Below, piece by piece: positions 1 through 10,362 of a stretch of 64,000 bases of DNA. The notes under the pieces are model-generated. The model saw only the letters and a program-made list of their open reading frames with translations, did no database searches and was not told the origin of the DNA. A program made the translations under genes and the position numbers. The DNA comes from Ectopseudomonas khazarica (lineage in GTDB: Bacteria > Pseudomonadota > Gammaproteobacteria > Pseudomonadales > Pseudomonadaceae): contig NZ_SBHZ01000010.1 in assembly GCF_004521985.1 (NCBI RefSeq), positions 142,948 through 206,947 on the forward strand. The letters run 5' to 3'. How positions within the stretch are numbered: the stretch's first letter is position 1; each line of letters opens with the position of its first letter.

Positions 1-112
1 CGGTCCTGGTTCGGGCCGGCAAGCCCGCGATTCTGGCCGGCCAGCCCTTTCGTCGGGGTTGGGCGTGCGGCCGCTTTCATGCCATGATGCCGGGCAAAAC
101 AAGACTCCGAGT

Positions 113-721
113 ATGGCCATGCTGGACGAGTTGCTCCATCGCGTGCGCGATTATCGACCGCGCCCTCTGGAGGCCGGGCACAGCTTCCCCGAGGCGGCAG
201 TGCTGGTCCCTATCACCCGTAGCGACGAACCTGAACTGGTGTTGACCCTGCGCGCCAGCGGCCTGTCGACCCACGGCGGTGAGGTTGCCTTCCCCGGTGG
301 GCGTCGTGATCCGGAGGATCGTGACCTGGTGCATACCGCGCTGCGCGAGGCCGAGGAGGAGGTGGGGCTGCCACCGGGGCTCGTGGAGGTACTCGGACCG
401 CTCAGCCCGCTGGTGTCGCGTCACGGTATCCGCGTCACGCCCTATGTCGGGCTGGTGCCCGATTACGTCGAGTACAAGGCCAACGATGCGGAAATCGCCT
501 CGGTGTTCTCCGTGCCGCTGGAGTTCTTCCGCGACGACCCGCGCGAAGTCACTCACCGTATCGATTACCTCGGGCAGAGCTGGTACGTGCCGTCCTACAC
601 CTATGACCAATATCGCATCTGGGGGCTGACGGCGATCATGGTCGTGGAGCTGGTCAACCTGCTCTACGACGCCGGGATTGCCCTGCACCAGCCGCCCGAA
701 CACTTCATACACCTGCGCTGA
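113..721 (+). CDS. Nudix hydrolase, CoA pyrophosphatase (NudL) type
   Basis: Predicted to cleave the pyrophosphate of CoA or CoA derivatives (or another nucleoside diphosphate-X). The 202-residue protein carries a Nudix box at about residues 61-84: GGRRDPED, then ALREAEEEVGL, with the one-residue spacing shift typical of the CoA-hydrolase subfamily. Met113 is preferred because MAMLDELLHRV is the usual beginning of this family; an in-frame start at 59 adds 18 residues that look like untranslated leader. The stop lies 12 bases before the gamma-carbonic-anhydrase-like gene, so the two probably share a transcript. The exact substrate is inferred. Confidence 0.85.
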   Translation: MAMLDELLHRVRDYRPRPLEAGHSFPEAAVLVPITRSDEPELVLTLRASGLSTHGGEVAFPGGRRDPEDRDLVHTALREAEEEVGLPPGLVEVLGPLSPLVSRHGIRVTPYVGLVPDYVEYKANDAEIASVFSVPLEFFRDDPREVTHRIDYLGQSWYVPSYTYDQYRIWGLTAIMVVELVNLLYDAGIALHQPPEHFIHLR

Positions 722-733
722 GGACTGACGAGC

Positions 734-1258
734 ATGAAATATCGCCTGGGAGGCTCCCGTGTCGACGCCCATCCCGAAAGCTGGGTCGCGCCCAGCGCCG
801 ACCTGATCGGCAAGGTTCGTCTGGACGCGGGGGCCAGCGTCTGGTTCGGCGCCGTGCTGCGTGGCGACAACGAGCTGATCCACATCGGTGAGAACAGCAA
901 CGTGCAGGATGGCACCGTCATGCACACGGACATGGGCTTTCCGCTGACCCTGGGCAAGGGCGTCACCGTGGGCCACAACGTGATGATGCACGGCTGCACG
1001 GTGGACGATTACAGCCTGATCGGCATCAATGCGGTCATCCTCAACGGCGCGAAGATTGGCAAGAACTGCATCATCGGCGCCAACAGCCTGATTCCCGAGG
1101 GCAAGGTCATTCCCGATGGCAGCCTGGTCATGGGCAGCCCGGGCAAGGTGGTGCGTGAGCTCACCGAGCAGCAGAAGAAGATGCTGGAGGCCAGTGCCGC
1201 CCATTACGTTCATAATGCCCAGCGCTATGCCCGAGAGCTGGTCGTTGACGATGAATGA
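734..1258 (+). CDS. gamma-class carbonic anhydrase-like protein (YrdA/PaaY family)
   Basis: A 174-residue left-handed beta-helix protein of the hexapeptide-repeat family. Repeats run from about residue 15 to 130, with the motifs [28 protein letters not shown] and [13 protein letters not shown]. The three spaced histidines (MHTD, VGHN, MMHG) fit the trimer-interface zinc site of gamma-carbonic anhydrases. Many YrdA-type members have no demonstrated activity, so the enzymatic role is inferred from fold. Its last codons overlap the next gene's ATG at 1251, suggesting translational coupling. Confidence 0.88.
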   Translation: MKYRLGGSRVDAHPESWVAPSADLIGKVRLDAGASVWFGAVLRGDNELIHIGENSNVQDGTVMHTDMGFPLTLGKGVTVGHNVMMHGCTVDDYSLIGINAVILNGAKIGKNCIIGANSLIPEGKVIPDGSLVMGSPGKVVRELTEQQKKMLEASAAHYVHNAQRYARELVVDDE

Positions 1259-1448
1259 CGAGAAACCCGTGCGCTCTCCCTGCGTGCATGTCTGCGCGCT
1301 GGACGAGCAGGACATCTGCATCGGCTGTCAGCGCACGGCCGCCGAAATCACCCGCTGGGGCCGCATGGACAATGCCGAGCGCCGCGAGGTGCTGCAACGC
1401 AGCCTGGAGCGCGCCCGCGCTTCGGGCCATTTACTGATCCCCTCCTGA
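1251..1448 (+). CDS. DUF1289 family small cysteine-rich protein
   Basis: A 65-residue protein with the DUF1289 pattern: SPCVHVC near the N-terminus followed by DICIGCQRT, giving four cysteines that could bind an Fe-S cluster or zinc, then EITRW and a basic helix. Met1251 overlaps the end of the preceding gene by 8 bases; longer in-frame starts would run far into that gene. No function is established for the family, which often sits beside short metabolic genes in proteobacteria. Confidence 0.85.
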   Translation: MNDEKPVRSPCVHVCALDEQDICIGCQRTAAEITRWGRMDNAERREVLQRSLERARASGHLLIPS

Positions 1449-1469
1449 TTCACTGTTCGAGGAACATTC

Positions 1470-2651
1470 ATGCCCCGTATTGGAACCCCTCTATCGCCGA
1501 GTGCGACCCGTGTACTGCTGTGTGGTTGCGGTGAGCTCGGCAAGGAAGTGGTCATCGAACTGCAGCGTCTGGGTTGTGAAGTGATCGGTGTCGACCGCTA
1601 CGCCAACGCCCCGGCGATGCAGGTCGCCCATCGCGCCCACGTGATCGACATGCTCGACGGTGCCGCCCTGCGTGCCGTGATCGAGAAGGAGCAACCGCAC
1701 TACATCGTCCCGGAAATCGAGGCCATAGCCACCGCCACGCTGGTCGAGCTGGAGGCCGAGGGGTTCAACGTGGTGCCCACCGCGCGTGCGGCGCAACTGA
1801 CCATGAACCGTGAAGGCATCCGTCGCCTGGCGGCCGAAGAACTGGGGCTGCCGACCTCGCCCTATCATTTCTCCGACACCTACGAGGACTACGCTGCGGC
1901 GGTGAAGTCCGTCGGCTATCCCTGCGTGGTCAAGCCGATCATGAGTTCCTCCGGCAAGGGCCAGAGCGTGCTGCGCAGCGATGCCGATCTGCAGAAATCC
2001 TGGGACTACGCCCAGGAAGGCGGGCGTGCGGGCAAGGGCCGGGTGATCGTCGAGGGCTTCATCGATTTCGACTACGAGATCACCCTGCTCACCGTGCGTC
2101 ATGCCGGTGGCACCAGCTTCTGCGCGCCGATCGGCCATCGCCAGGAGGGTGGTGACTATCAGGAGTCCTGGCAGCCGCAGCCGATGAGCCCGAAGGCACT
2201 GGCCGAGTCCGAGCGCGTGGCGCTGGCGGTGACCGAGGCGCTCGGTGGGCGTGGCCTGTTCGGCGTCGAGTTGTTCGTCAAGGGCGACCAGGTCTGGTTC
2301 AGCGAGGTGTCGCCGCGTCCGCACGACACCGGCCTGGTGACCCTGATCTCCCAGGAGCTGTCCGAGTTCGCCCTGCATGCACGGGCCATTCTCGGCCTGC
2401 CGATTCCGCTCATTCGCCAGATGGGGCCGTCGGCTTCGGCGGTGATCCTGGTCGAGGGCAGCTCGCAGCAGGCCAGCTTCGCCAACCTCGGTGCCGCCCT
2501 GAGCGAAGAGGACACGGCGCTGCGTCTGTTCGGCAAGCCCGAGGTCAAGGGGCAGCGCCGCATGGGCGTGGCGTTGGCCCGCGACGAGTCCATCGAAACT
2601 GCCCGGGCCAAGGCCCTGCGCAGCGCGCAAGCGGTTCGCGTTCAGCTGTGA
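1470..2651 (+). CDS. purT: formate-dependent phosphoribosylglycinamide formyltransferase PurT
   Basis: Catalyses ATP- and formate-dependent formylation of GAR to FGAR in purine synthesis, bypassing the folate-dependent PurN step. The 393-residue length is typical. The N-terminal pre-ATP-grasp domain shows [12 protein letters not shown], and the ATP-grasp core has [15 protein letters not shown] and the metal-binding stretch [13 protein letters not shown]. The start follows the upstream stop by 21 bases with a GAGGA Shine-Dalgarno. The downstream SGNH hydrolase begins inside the purT stop codon. Confidence 0.97.
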   Translation: MPRIGTPLSPSATRVLLCGCGELGKEVVIELQRLGCEVIGVDRYANAPAMQVAHRAHVIDMLDGAALRAVIEKEQPHYIVPEIEAIATATLVELEAEGFNVVPTARAAQLTMNREGIRRLAAEELGLPTSPYHFSDTYEDYAAAVKSVGYPCVVKPIMSSSGKGQSVLRSDADLQKSWDYAQEGGRAGKGRVIVEGFIDFDYEITLLTVRHAGGTSFCAPIGHRQEGGDYQESWQPQPMSPKALAESERVALAVTEALGGRGLFGVELFVKGDQVWFSEVSPRPHDTGLVTLISQELSEFALHARAILGLPIPLIRQMGPSASAVILVEGSSQQASFANLGAALSEEDTALRLFGKPEVKGQRRMGVALARDESIETARAKALRSAQAVRVQL

Positions 2652-3382
2652 GCCGGCACGCGTTGTGGTGGCTGGCGACTCTGCCATTGCTGCCCATCGC
2701 GCTGCCGTTGGCCGTGCATACGCGGCGCACGGCCCTGCGCCTGCCCGTGGCGCAGGGTGAACCTTGCGGACTGGCGGCCGCCGATCGGCCGGGTGAACCG
2801 CTACGCCTGCTGCTGATCGGTGAGTCGACCGTGGCGGGCGTCGGTGTGCGGGGGCTCGATCAGGCGCTGGCGAGCTGCCTGGCTGCCGCGCTGGCCGAGC
2901 GCCTCGGGCGACCGGTGCAGTGGCGTGCCTGTGGCGAGAACGGCATCACCGCGCGCCAGGCGTGTGAGCGCCTGTTGCCGCAGGCATTGGCCGAGCCGGC
3001 TGATCTGGTGCTGCTGGTCTTCGGGGTCAACGACACCACGCATCTCACTCCGGCCAGGCGCTGGCACCAGGCGCTGGTCGAGATGGCCGAGGCTTTCCGG
3101 GTGCAGGGCTGTCACGTGGCGTTCAGCGCCGTGCCGCCCCTGCGGCACTTCACGGCGTTGCCCTGGCTGTTGCGTCAGTTGATGGGCTGGCGGGCGAGTC
3201 TGCTGGACCGTGAGCTGCAAGCGCTGGCGCAGCGTTCTGGGGCGCTGCATTGCGCACTGGACCTGCCGTTCGAGGCGCGCTACCTGGCCGAGGATGGTTA
3301 CCACCCTTCGGCATTGGGCTATCGGGTATGGGGCGAGGGCCTCGCCGGGCGACTCAGTCCGCTGCTGCAGCGTCCGTCTTGA
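2648..3382 (+). CDS. SGNH/GDSL-family hydrolase with N-terminal membrane anchor or signal
   Basis: A 244-residue predicted esterase or lipase. Block I is [12 protein letters not shown] (GES replaces the classical GDS; Ser is still present), block III is VFGVNDTTH and block V is [10 protein letters not shown], supplying the Asp and His. The first 25 residues ([17 protein letters not shown]) form a hydrophobic segment, so the enzyme is probably exported or membrane-tethered. The GTG start overlaps the purT stop (GTGA). The 3' end overlaps the convergent CorC-type gene by 29 bases. The substrate is unknown. Confidence 0.82.
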   Translation: MSRHALWWLATLPLLPIALPLAVHTRRTALRLPVAQGEPCGLAAADRPGEPLRLLLIGESTVAGVGVRGLDQALASCLAAALAERLGRPVQWRACGENGITARQACERLLPQALAEPADLVLLVFGVNDTTHLTPARRWHQALVEMAEAFRVQGCHVAFSAVPPLRHFTALPWLLRQLMGWRASLLDRELQALAQRSGALHCALDLPFEARYLAEDGYHPSALGYRVWGEGLAGRLSPLLQRPS

Positions 3383-4640
3383 CCTTTTCCACTTGCCAGA
3401 CACGCACGCTCTTCACGCGGTTTTCCGCCGCCTGGAGGATTTCCAGGCGGTAGGGGCCGATCTTCAGGCAGACGCTGCTGTCGGGGATGCTCTCCAGCGC
3501 TTCGGTGATCAGGCCGTTGAGGGTCTTGGGGCCGTCGCTGGGCAGGTGCCAGCCGAGGGTCTTGTTCACTTCGCGGATGTAGGCGGCGCCATCGATGACC
3601 AGGGTGCCATCTTCCTGCGGATGGATATCCGGGCTGCGCAGGCTGTCCTGGTTGCTGAAGTCGCCGACGATTTCCTCGAGGATGTCCTCCAGGGTGACGA
3701 TGCCGATCACGTCGCCGTACTCGTCGACGACGATGCCGATGCGGCGCTTCTGCTTCTGGAAGTTGATCAGCTGGGTCGACAGCGGCGTGTTCTCCGGCAC
3801 GAAGTAGGGTTCGTGGCAGGCCGCGAGCAGGGCTTCCTTGGTCAGCTGGTTGTGGCTGAGCAGACGGGCGATCTGGCGCATGTGCACCACGCCCTCGATC
3901 TGGTTGATGTCGCCGCGGAATACCGGTAGCCGGGTGTGCGGTGTGCTGCGCAACTGGCCGACGATGCTTTCCAGGTCGTCGTCGAGGTCGATGCCGGCAA
4001 CTTCGTTGCGCGGGATCATGATGTCGTCGACCGTGACCCGCTCCAGATCGAGGATGCCCAGCAGCATGTTCTGGCGATTCTTCGGCAGCTCGGAACCGGA
4101 TTCGCGCACCACGCTGCGCAGTTCCTCGGTGGACAGGCTGTCGCTGGCGCGCTGCGCCGGGTCGACGCCGAACAGGCGCAGCAGGCCGTTGCTGATCACG
4201 CCAGTCAGCCAGACCACGGGATAGAGCACGCGTTGCAGCAGGCTCAGTACGCGGCTGGCGGGGAAGGCCACCAGCTCGGGGCGCAGCGCCGCCAGGGTCT
4301 TGGGGGTGATCTCGCCAAAAATCAGCACGACGATGGTCAGACCGGCCGTCGCGATGGCGATCCCGGCTTCGCCCCACATGTCCACGGCCAGTACGGTGGC
4401 GATGGAGGCGGCGAGGATGTTCACCACGTTGTTGCCGACCAGGATGGTGCCGAGCATGCGGTCGGGCCGGTCGAGCAGGCGGGTGACACGGCGGGCGCCA
4501 CTGTGTCCTTCCTTGGCCAGGTGCTTGAGCCGGTAGCGGTTGAGGCTGAGCATGCCGGTCTCGGAGCTGGAGAAGAACGCCGAGCAGAGGATGAGGAAAA
4601 TCAGCAGGCCGAGCAGATAGCTCGAATGAAGGTCGTCCAC
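3354..4640 (-). CDS. CNNM/CorC-type transporter with tandem CBS domains
   Basis: A 428-residue inner-membrane protein of the DUF21/CNNM family, linked to Mg/Co efflux or homeostasis. The N-terminus (LLGLLIFLILCSAFFSSSETGM) begins a four-helix membrane domain extending to about residue 150. A CBS pair follows (about 200-320, IMIPRNEVAG and VVDEYGDVIGIVTLEDILEEIVG), then a C-terminal CorC_HlyC domain (about 340-420). It lies 10 bases downstream of the CcsA-like gene on the same strand, so both are probably cotranscribed. The ion is inferred from family knowledge. Confidence 0.9.
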   Translation of the reverse strand: MDDLHSSYLLGLLIFLILCSAFFSSSETGMLSLNRYRLKHLAKEGHSGARRVTRLLDRPDRMLGTILVGNNVVNILAASIATVLAVDMWGEAGIAIATAGLTIVVLIFGEITPKTLAALRPELVAFPASRVLSLLQRVLYPVVWLTGVISNGLLRLFGVDPAQRASDSLSTEELRSVVRESGSELPKNRQNMLLGILDLERVTVDDIMIPRNEVAGIDLDDDLESIVGQLRSTPHTRLPVFRGDINQIEGVVHMRQIARLLSHNQLTKEALLAACHEPYFVPENTPLSTQLINFQKQKRRIGIVVDEYGDVIGIVTLEDILEEIVGDFSNQDSLRSPDIHPQEDGTLVIDGAAYIREVNKTLGWHLPSDGPKTLNGLITEALESIPDSSVCLKIGPYRLEILQAAENRVKSVRVWQVEKVKTDAAAAD

Positions 4641-4650
4641 GACGGCTGCC

Positions 4651-5451
4651 TCAGATATGCAGGATGAATTCGCGTACCAGCTTGCTGCCGAAGTAGGCCA
4701 GCATCAGCAGGCAGAACCCTGCGAGGGTCCAGCGAATGGCCTTGTGGCCGCGCCAGCCGAGCTGGTGGCGACCCCAGAGCAGAACGGCGAACACCACCCA
4801 GGCGAAGCAGGACAGGATGGTCTTGTGCGCCAGGTGCTGGGCGAACAGGTCGTCGATGTACAGCGCGCCGGACAGCAGCGACAGCGACAGCAGCAGCCAG
4901 CCCGCGAAGAGGAAGCCGAACAGCAGGCTCTCCATGGTCTGCAGCGGCGGGAAGTTGCGGATGAGCCCAGATGGATGCTTGTGCTTGAGCTGGTAGTCCT
5001 GCAGCAGCAGCAGGACCGACTGGAACACGGCGATGGTCAGCATGCCGTAGGCCAGGATCGAGAACAGGATGTGGGCGAGGATGCCGGGGTGTTCGTCGAT
5101 CGGGTTGATGGTGCCGCTGGGAATGAATTCCGCCGCCAGCACCGTCAGGGTGCCGAGCGGAAACAGCAGCAACAGCAGGTTCTCCACCGGAATGCGGGCG
5201 CAGGCCAGGAGGATCAGGGCGATGACGGCGCAGGCGATGAGGCTGGCGGCGTTGAAGAAGTCCAGATTCAGGCCGTGGGCGTCATACAGCTGGAAGAACA
5301 GGCTGACGACATGCAGGCACAGGGCAAGCGTACCGAGCGCTACCAGCAGGCGTTTGTCCGGGATGCTGCGCTTGGTCAGGCGCAGCCCTTGATAAGCAGT
5401 GGCGCCGGCATAAAGGAAGGCGGCGGCAAGACTGGGCAACAGAGGGTGCAT
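4651..5451 (-). CDS. CcsA/CcmC-like cytochrome c assembly membrane protein (YpjD type)
   Basis: A 266-residue polytopic protein with about eight membrane helices. It matches the cytochrome c assembly family by the histidine-bearing segments HPGILAHILFSILAYG and HKTILSCFAW. In this genomic position it is usually a stand-alone paralogue next to ffh, and a true heme-handling role is not demonstrated. I chose Met5451 (MHPLLPSLAAAFLY) because it begins the first membrane helix; the in-frame ATG at 5493 adds a polar stretch. It is divergent from ffh. Confidence 0.83.
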   Translation of the reverse strand: MHPLLPSLAAAFLYAGATAYQGLRLTKRSIPDKRLLVALGTLALCLHVVSLFFQLYDAHGLNLDFFNAASLIACAVIALILLACARIPVENLLLLLFPLGTLTVLAAEFIPSGTINPIDEHPGILAHILFSILAYGMLTIAVFQSVLLLLQDYQLKHKHPSGLIRNFPPLQTMESLLFGFLFAGWLLLSLSLLSGALYIDDLFAQHLAHKTILSCFAWVVFAVLLWGRHQLGWRGHKAIRWTLAGFCLLMLAYFGSKLVREFILHI

Positions 5452-5548
5452 AAATCCGTGTAAGGCGAGCCCGAAAGGCGCTGAGTGTGGCACAGAAGGG
5501 TATCGGCACGAAAGACTGGCGGCGGTGTCGGCCGCTCGGCGACTTCGC

Positions 5549-5554
5549 TATAAT
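5549..5554 (+). promoter_or_regulatory. probable -10 element of the ffh promoter
   Basis: A perfect TATAAT lies 56 bases before the ffh start in the divergent ffh/CcsA-like gap. I see no good -35 hexamer at the usual spacing, so only the -10 is called. Confidence 0.5.
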
Positions 5555-5609
5555 CCGCCGCTTGTCGCACATCCGGTACGCCGGGTCGCACCCTATTCAA
5601 GGAACGCGC

Positions 5610-6986
<1,377 letters not shown>

Positions 6987-7025
6987 TCTCTGCAGCCCGG
7001 TCGATGGCCGGCTGGAAAAAGAGAT

Positions 7026-7053
7026 TTGCAAACCGCCGCATAATCCTTAAAAT
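7026..7053 (+). promoter_or_regulatory. sigma-70 promoter of the rpsP operon
   Basis: TTGCAA (7026-7031) and TAAAAT (7048-7053) are separated by 16 bases, 75 bases before rpsP. The transcript would start near 7060. The early leader contains a GC-rich GGGC/GCCC mini-stem followed by ATTTTTA (about 7066-7085). Confidence 0.6.
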
Positions 7054-7127
7054 ATGCGGCCTTTCGGGCCCAGGCCCATTTTTAATGTGTGCCTCAAGTT
7101 AGCACCGACTATAGGAACGATGTTCAC

Positions 7128-7379
7128 ATGGTAACCATCCGTCTTGCTCGTGGCGGCTCCAAAAAGCGCCCCTTCTACCACCTGACCGTGACCAACAGCC
7201 GCAATGCGCGCGATGGTCGTTTCGTTGAGCGTATCGGTTTCTTCAACCCGATCGCTGCCGGTGGCGAAGTGCGTCTGTCCGTCGACCAGGAGCGTGCGAC
7301 CTACTGGCTGGGCCAGGGCGCTCAGCCGTCTGAGCGTGTTGCTCAGCTGCTCAAGGAAGCTGCCAAGGCTGCTGCCTAA
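7128..7379 (+). CDS. rpsP: 30S ribosomal protein S16
   Basis: An 83-residue small-subunit protein with the family opening [36 protein letters not shown] and a basic, alanine-rich tail. First gene of the rpsP-rimM-trmD-rplS operon, 8 bases before rimM. Met7128 is chosen from the conserved N-terminus; an upstream in-frame ATG would add 13 atypical residues. Confidence 0.98.
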   Translation: MVTIRLARGGSKKRPFYHLTVTNSRNARDGRFVERIGFFNPIAAGGEVRLSVDQERATYWLGQGAQPSERVAQLLKEAAKAAA

Positions 7380-7387
7380 GCATCTTT

Positions 7388-7924
7388 ATGAGTACGACGC
7401 CGGCCGTCGCCGAGGACCTGATCGTTCTCGGCAAGATTGTCTCGGTGCACGGCGTCAGGGGTGAAGTGAAGGTGTACTCCTTTACCGATCCCATCGATAA
7501 CGTGCTCGATTACCGAAACTGGACGCTCAAGCGTGACGGTGAGGTAAAGAAAGTGGAACTGGCCAGCGGCCGCCTGCAAGGCAAGGTGCTGGTAGCCAAG
7601 TTGAAGGGTCTGGATGATCGCGAAGTCGCGCGTAGCTACGCCGGTTTCGAGATCTGCGTGCCGCGTAGCGAGCTGCCGGATCTGGAGGAAGGTGAGTTCT
7701 ACTGGTACCAGTTGCAAGGCTTGAAGGTCATCGATCAGGCAGGGCAGTTGCTCGGTGTGATCGACCACTTGTTCGAGACCGGTGCCAACGATGTGATGGT
7801 GGTCAAGGCCTGCGCGGGCAGCCTGGATGATCGCGAGCGGCTGTTGCCCTATACGGAGCAATGCGTGCTGTCGATCGACCTGGCCGCTGGCGAGATGCGG
7901 GTCGACTGGGATGCGGATTTCTAA
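7388..7924 (+). CDS. rimM: 16S rRNA processing/maturation protein RimM
   Basis: A 178-residue ribosome maturation factor that binds S19 and helps assemble the 30S head. The N-terminal RimM domain has [17 protein letters not shown] and the C-terminal PRC-barrel domain has [14 protein letters not shown] and GANDVMVV. It sits between rpsP and trmD; its stop is 5 bases before the trmD start. Confidence 0.97.
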   Translation: MSTTPAVAEDLIVLGKIVSVHGVRGEVKVYSFTDPIDNVLDYRNWTLKRDGEVKKVELASGRLQGKVLVAKLKGLDDREVARSYAGFEICVPRSELPDLEEGEFYWYQLQGLKVIDQAGQLLGVIDHLFETGANDVMVVKACAGSLDDRERLLPYTEQCVLSIDLAAGEMRVDWDADF

Positions 7925-7929
7925 GGCTC

Positions 7930-8673
7930 ATGCGCGTAGAAGTCATCACGCTGTTCCCGGAGATGTTCGCCGCCATTGGCGAGTACGGCATCACCAGTCG
8001 TGCGGTGAGGCAGGAGCTGCTCAAGCTCAACTGCTGGAATCCGCGGGACTACACAACGGATCGCCACCATACGGTGGATGACCGTCCCTTCGGCGGTGGC
8101 CCGGGGATGGTGATGAAGATCAAGCCTCTCGAGGATGCCCTGGCCAGCGCCAGGCAAGCCGCGGGGGAGACGGCGAAGGTGATTTACCTGTCGCCGCAGG
8201 GGCGTCGTCTGAATCAGGCGGCGGTCCGCGAGCTGGCACAGGAGGATGCACTGATCCTGATCGCCGGTCGTTATGAAGGCATCGACGAGCGTTTCATCGA
8301 GACGCATGTCGATGAGGAATGGTCGATTGGCGACTACGTCCTGTCCGGCGGTGAGCTGCCGGCCATGGTGCTGATCGATGCGGTGACGCGCCTTTTGCCT
8401 GGTGCATTGGGTCATGCCGATTCGGCCGAGGAGGACTCCTTTACGGATGGCCTGCTCGACTGCCCGCACTACACCCGACCGGAGGTGTATGCGGATAAAC
8501 GTGTTCCTGACGTGTTGCTTAGTGGCAACCACGAACACATCCGGCGCTGGCGTTTGCAGCAGTCCCTTGGTCGGACCTGGGAACGTCGCGCTGATCTTCT
8601 GGATAGCCGCTCGCTTTCTGGAGAAGAGAAGAAGCTGCTGGAGGAATACATCCGCCAGCGGGACGATAGTTAA
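7930..8673 (+). CDS. trmD: tRNA (guanosine(37)-N1)-methyltransferase TrmD
   Basis: Methylates G37 of tRNAs to prevent +1 frameshifting. The 247-residue SPOUT methyltransferase shows the knot motifs [13 protein letters not shown] and [14 protein letters not shown] and the early segment [13 protein letters not shown]. Met7930 gives the canonical [13 protein letters not shown]; a longer in-frame start inside rimM is not credible. Confidence 0.98.
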   Translation: MRVEVITLFPEMFAAIGEYGITSRAVRQELLKLNCWNPRDYTTDRHHTVDDRPFGGGPGMVMKIKPLEDALASARQAAGETAKVIYLSPQGRRLNQAAVRELAQEDALILIAGRYEGIDERFIETHVDEEWSIGDYVLSGGELPAMVLIDAVTRLLPGALGHADSAEEDSFTDGLLDCPHYTRPEVYADKRVPDVLLSGNHEHIRRWRLQQSLGRTWERRADLLDSRSLSGEEKKLLEEYIRQRDDS

Positions 8674-8715
8674 CGTATCGATGGCAGGCCGGGAGGCTTG
8701 TCTTAGGAGCGCAGC

Positions 8716-9066
8716 ATGACCAACAAGATTATCCAGATGCTCGAAGCCGAGCAGATGAACAAAGAAATCCCGACTTTCGCACCGGGCGACACCGTTGTCG
8801 TGCAAGTGAAAGTGAAGGAAGGCGACCGTCAGCGTCTGCAGGCCTTCGAAGGCGTCGTTATCGCCAAGCGTAACCGTGGCCTGAACAGCGCTTTCACCGT
8901 GCGCAAGATCTCCAGCGGTGTAGGCGTCGAGCGTACCTTCCAGACCTACTCGCCGCTGGTCGACAGCCTGAGCGTCAAGCGTCGCGGTGACGTGCGCAAG
9001 GCCAAGCTGTACTACCTGCGCGACCTGTCCGGCAAAGCCGCGCGCATCAAGGAAAAGCTGTCCTAA
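8716..9066 (+). CDS. rplS: 50S ribosomal protein L19
   Basis: A 116-residue protein at the 30S/50S interface, with [30 protein letters not shown] and the C-terminal [19 protein letters not shown]. Last gene of the operon, preceded by an AGGAG site and followed at once by a strong intrinsic terminator. Confidence 0.98.
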   Translation: MTNKIIQMLEAEQMNKEIPTFAPGDTVVVQVKVKEGDRQRLQAFEGVVIAKRNRGLNSAFTVRKISSGVGVERTFQTYSPLVDSLSVKRRGDVRKAKLYYLRDLSGKAARIKEKLS

Positions 9067-9082
9067 GTTCGGACGCTTCTCT

Positions 9083-9112
9083 GAAAAAAGCAGCCTACGG
9101 GCTGCTTTTTTC
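9083..9112 (+). terminator. intrinsic terminator of the rpsP-rplS operon
   Basis: A-rich flank, AAGCAGCC stem, ACGG-type loop, GGCTGCTT stem and a T6 run, 17 bases after the rplS stop. The A and T flanks make it potentially bidirectional. Confidence 0.9.
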
Positions 9113-9178
9113 GTTTCTGGGCCGCGTTGACCGATGGGTTTCGTGGCCAGGTCCATCCATAGAATGAGCAGTCGTGGC

Positions 9179-9592
9179 ATGACCCCGAGAGAGCAGGAAA
9201 TCCAGCGGCGTACCCAGTTGTCGGAAACCCGCGTGACCAAGGCGGTGTTCCCGCCGACCACCAACCATCACAACACCCTGTTCGGCGGCACGGCGCTGGC
9301 CTGGATGGACGAGGTGTCGTTCATCGCCGCCACGCGTTTCTGCCGCCTGCCGCTGGTGACCGTGTCCAGCGATCGTATCGATTTCAAGCATGCGATCCCG
9401 GCGGGGTCGATCGTCGAGTTGATCGGTCGGGTGGTCAAGGTTGGCAACACCAGCCTCAAGGTGGAGGTCGAGGTGTTCGTTGAGGGCCTTTACCAGGAGG
9501 GGCGCGAGCGGGCCATCAGCGGCAGTTTCAGCTTCGTCGCCGTCGACGAGCAGCAGAAGCCGGTGCCGGTGCTGCCGGGCTTCGCGCAGTAG
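9179..9592 (+). CDS. acyl-CoA thioesterase, hotdog fold (YciA-like)
   Basis: A 137-residue acyl-CoA hydrolase of the single-hotdog family, with the motif NHHNTLFGGTALAWMDE (catalytic Asp/Asn region) and PLVTVSSDRIDFKHAIPAGSIVEL. It would release free CoA from fatty acyl-CoAs in the cytoplasm. The start is uncertain: ATG at 9134, 9164 or 9179 are in frame. I prefer 9179 because family members begin near MTPREQEIQRRT. It is separated from rplS by the terminator, so it needs its own promoter. Confidence 0.85.
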   Translation: MTPREQEIQRRTQLSETRVTKAVFPPTTNHHNTLFGGTALAWMDEVSFIAATRFCRLPLVTVSSDRIDFKHAIPAGSIVELIGRVVKVGNTSLKVEVEVFVEGLYQEGRERAISGSFSFVAVDEQQKPVPVLPGFAQ

Positions 9593-9604
9593 GCGTGCAG
9601 CGGC

Positions 9605-10285
9605 TCAGGGGCGCAGGCTGACTTTCAGGCTGGCCTGCGACAGGTCGATGTTGTGCAGGCTCAGGTTGCCGAAGCTCTGCCCGGCAGGGGCGCCCTTGAC
9701 CCGGATGTTGTCGAAGCGCAGCTCACCGATCGAGCTGGGCAGGTTGACGTTGAACGAACCGTCGTTGTTCAGCGTCGAGCGCAGCTTGCCGGTGTCGTAG
9801 CGCACGTCGCTCAGACGGGTTTCGGCGTCCAGGTTGTCGAGTACCGGCATCACCAGCTTGGCCAGCTGCTTGACCGTGCCCAGTCCGTCACCGCTTTCCG
9901 CACGCAGCAGCAGCCCCTGCAGCGCGTCGTCCAGGCCCTGTGCGCTGACCTCGCTCATCTCGCTGTCGCTCAGTGACTGCATGCCTCGCGGCGTTTCCTC
10001 CTGGCTGATGCTGCTGGGGGGCTGCAGGCGCTGGATGTCGGCGCTGGCCATCTGAAAGGGGGTCATCAGCGCGGCCACCAGGGTGGCGGCGAGGCGCAGG
10101 TTGCTCTGCTTCTTCAGCGCCTTGCCCAGTTGCTTCTGGGTCAGCAGACCCTGTTCCACCAGCACTTCGCCGAGGCGCTTGTGGCTGGTCAGCTGTACCT
10201 TGATGGCAGCATCCAGCTGCGCGGTGCTGATCAGTCCCTTGTTGATCAGTATCTGGCCGAGTCGAGAGTTGACGTGCTGGGACAT
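9605..10285 (-). CDS. uncharacterised protein with two T2SSE-N (GspE/MshE N-terminal) repeats and a DUF6160-like tail
   Basis: A 226-residue protein of unknown function. Residues about 7-60 hold two copies of the short helical unit seen at the N-terminus of type II secretion/type IV pilus ATPases: RLGQILINKGLISTAQLD and RLGEVLVEQGLLTQKQLG. A hydrophobic segment follows (AATLVAALMTPFQMASA, about 68-84). The rest resembles exported proteins carrying a DSEMSEVSAQG signature, with a beta-rich C-terminus. No ATPase domain is present. It could be an adaptor to a pilus or secretion machine. It is convergent with the thioesterase and 77 bases downstream of the antiporter gene on the same strand. Confidence 0.65.
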   Translation of the reverse strand: MSQHVNSRLGQILINKGLISTAQLDAAIKVQLTSHKRLGEVLVEQGLLTQKQLGKALKKQSNLRLAATLVAALMTPFQMASADIQRLQPPSSISQEETPRGMQSLSDSEMSEVSAQGLDDALQGLLLRAESGDGLGTVKQLAKLVMPVLDNLDAETRLSDVRYDTGKLRSTLNNDGSFNVNLPSSIGELRFDNIRVKGAPAGQSFGNLSLHNIDLSQASLKVSLRP

Positions 10286-10362
10286 GACGGGCTACCAAGT
10301 GTGTGATGGCATGGTGGAATCATGGGTGTGACATCCCTGTCTGTCACCCAACCAAAGATAGG

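Noticed and set aside
33..44. Palindrome CTGGCCGGCCAG upstream of the Nudix gene
   Set aside because: Short GC-rich palindromes of this kind are frequent by chance at this base composition.
6991..7016. Possible ffh terminator hairpin (AGCCCGG/CCGGCT)
   Set aside because: Bulged stem followed by an A-run rather than T-run on the plus strand.
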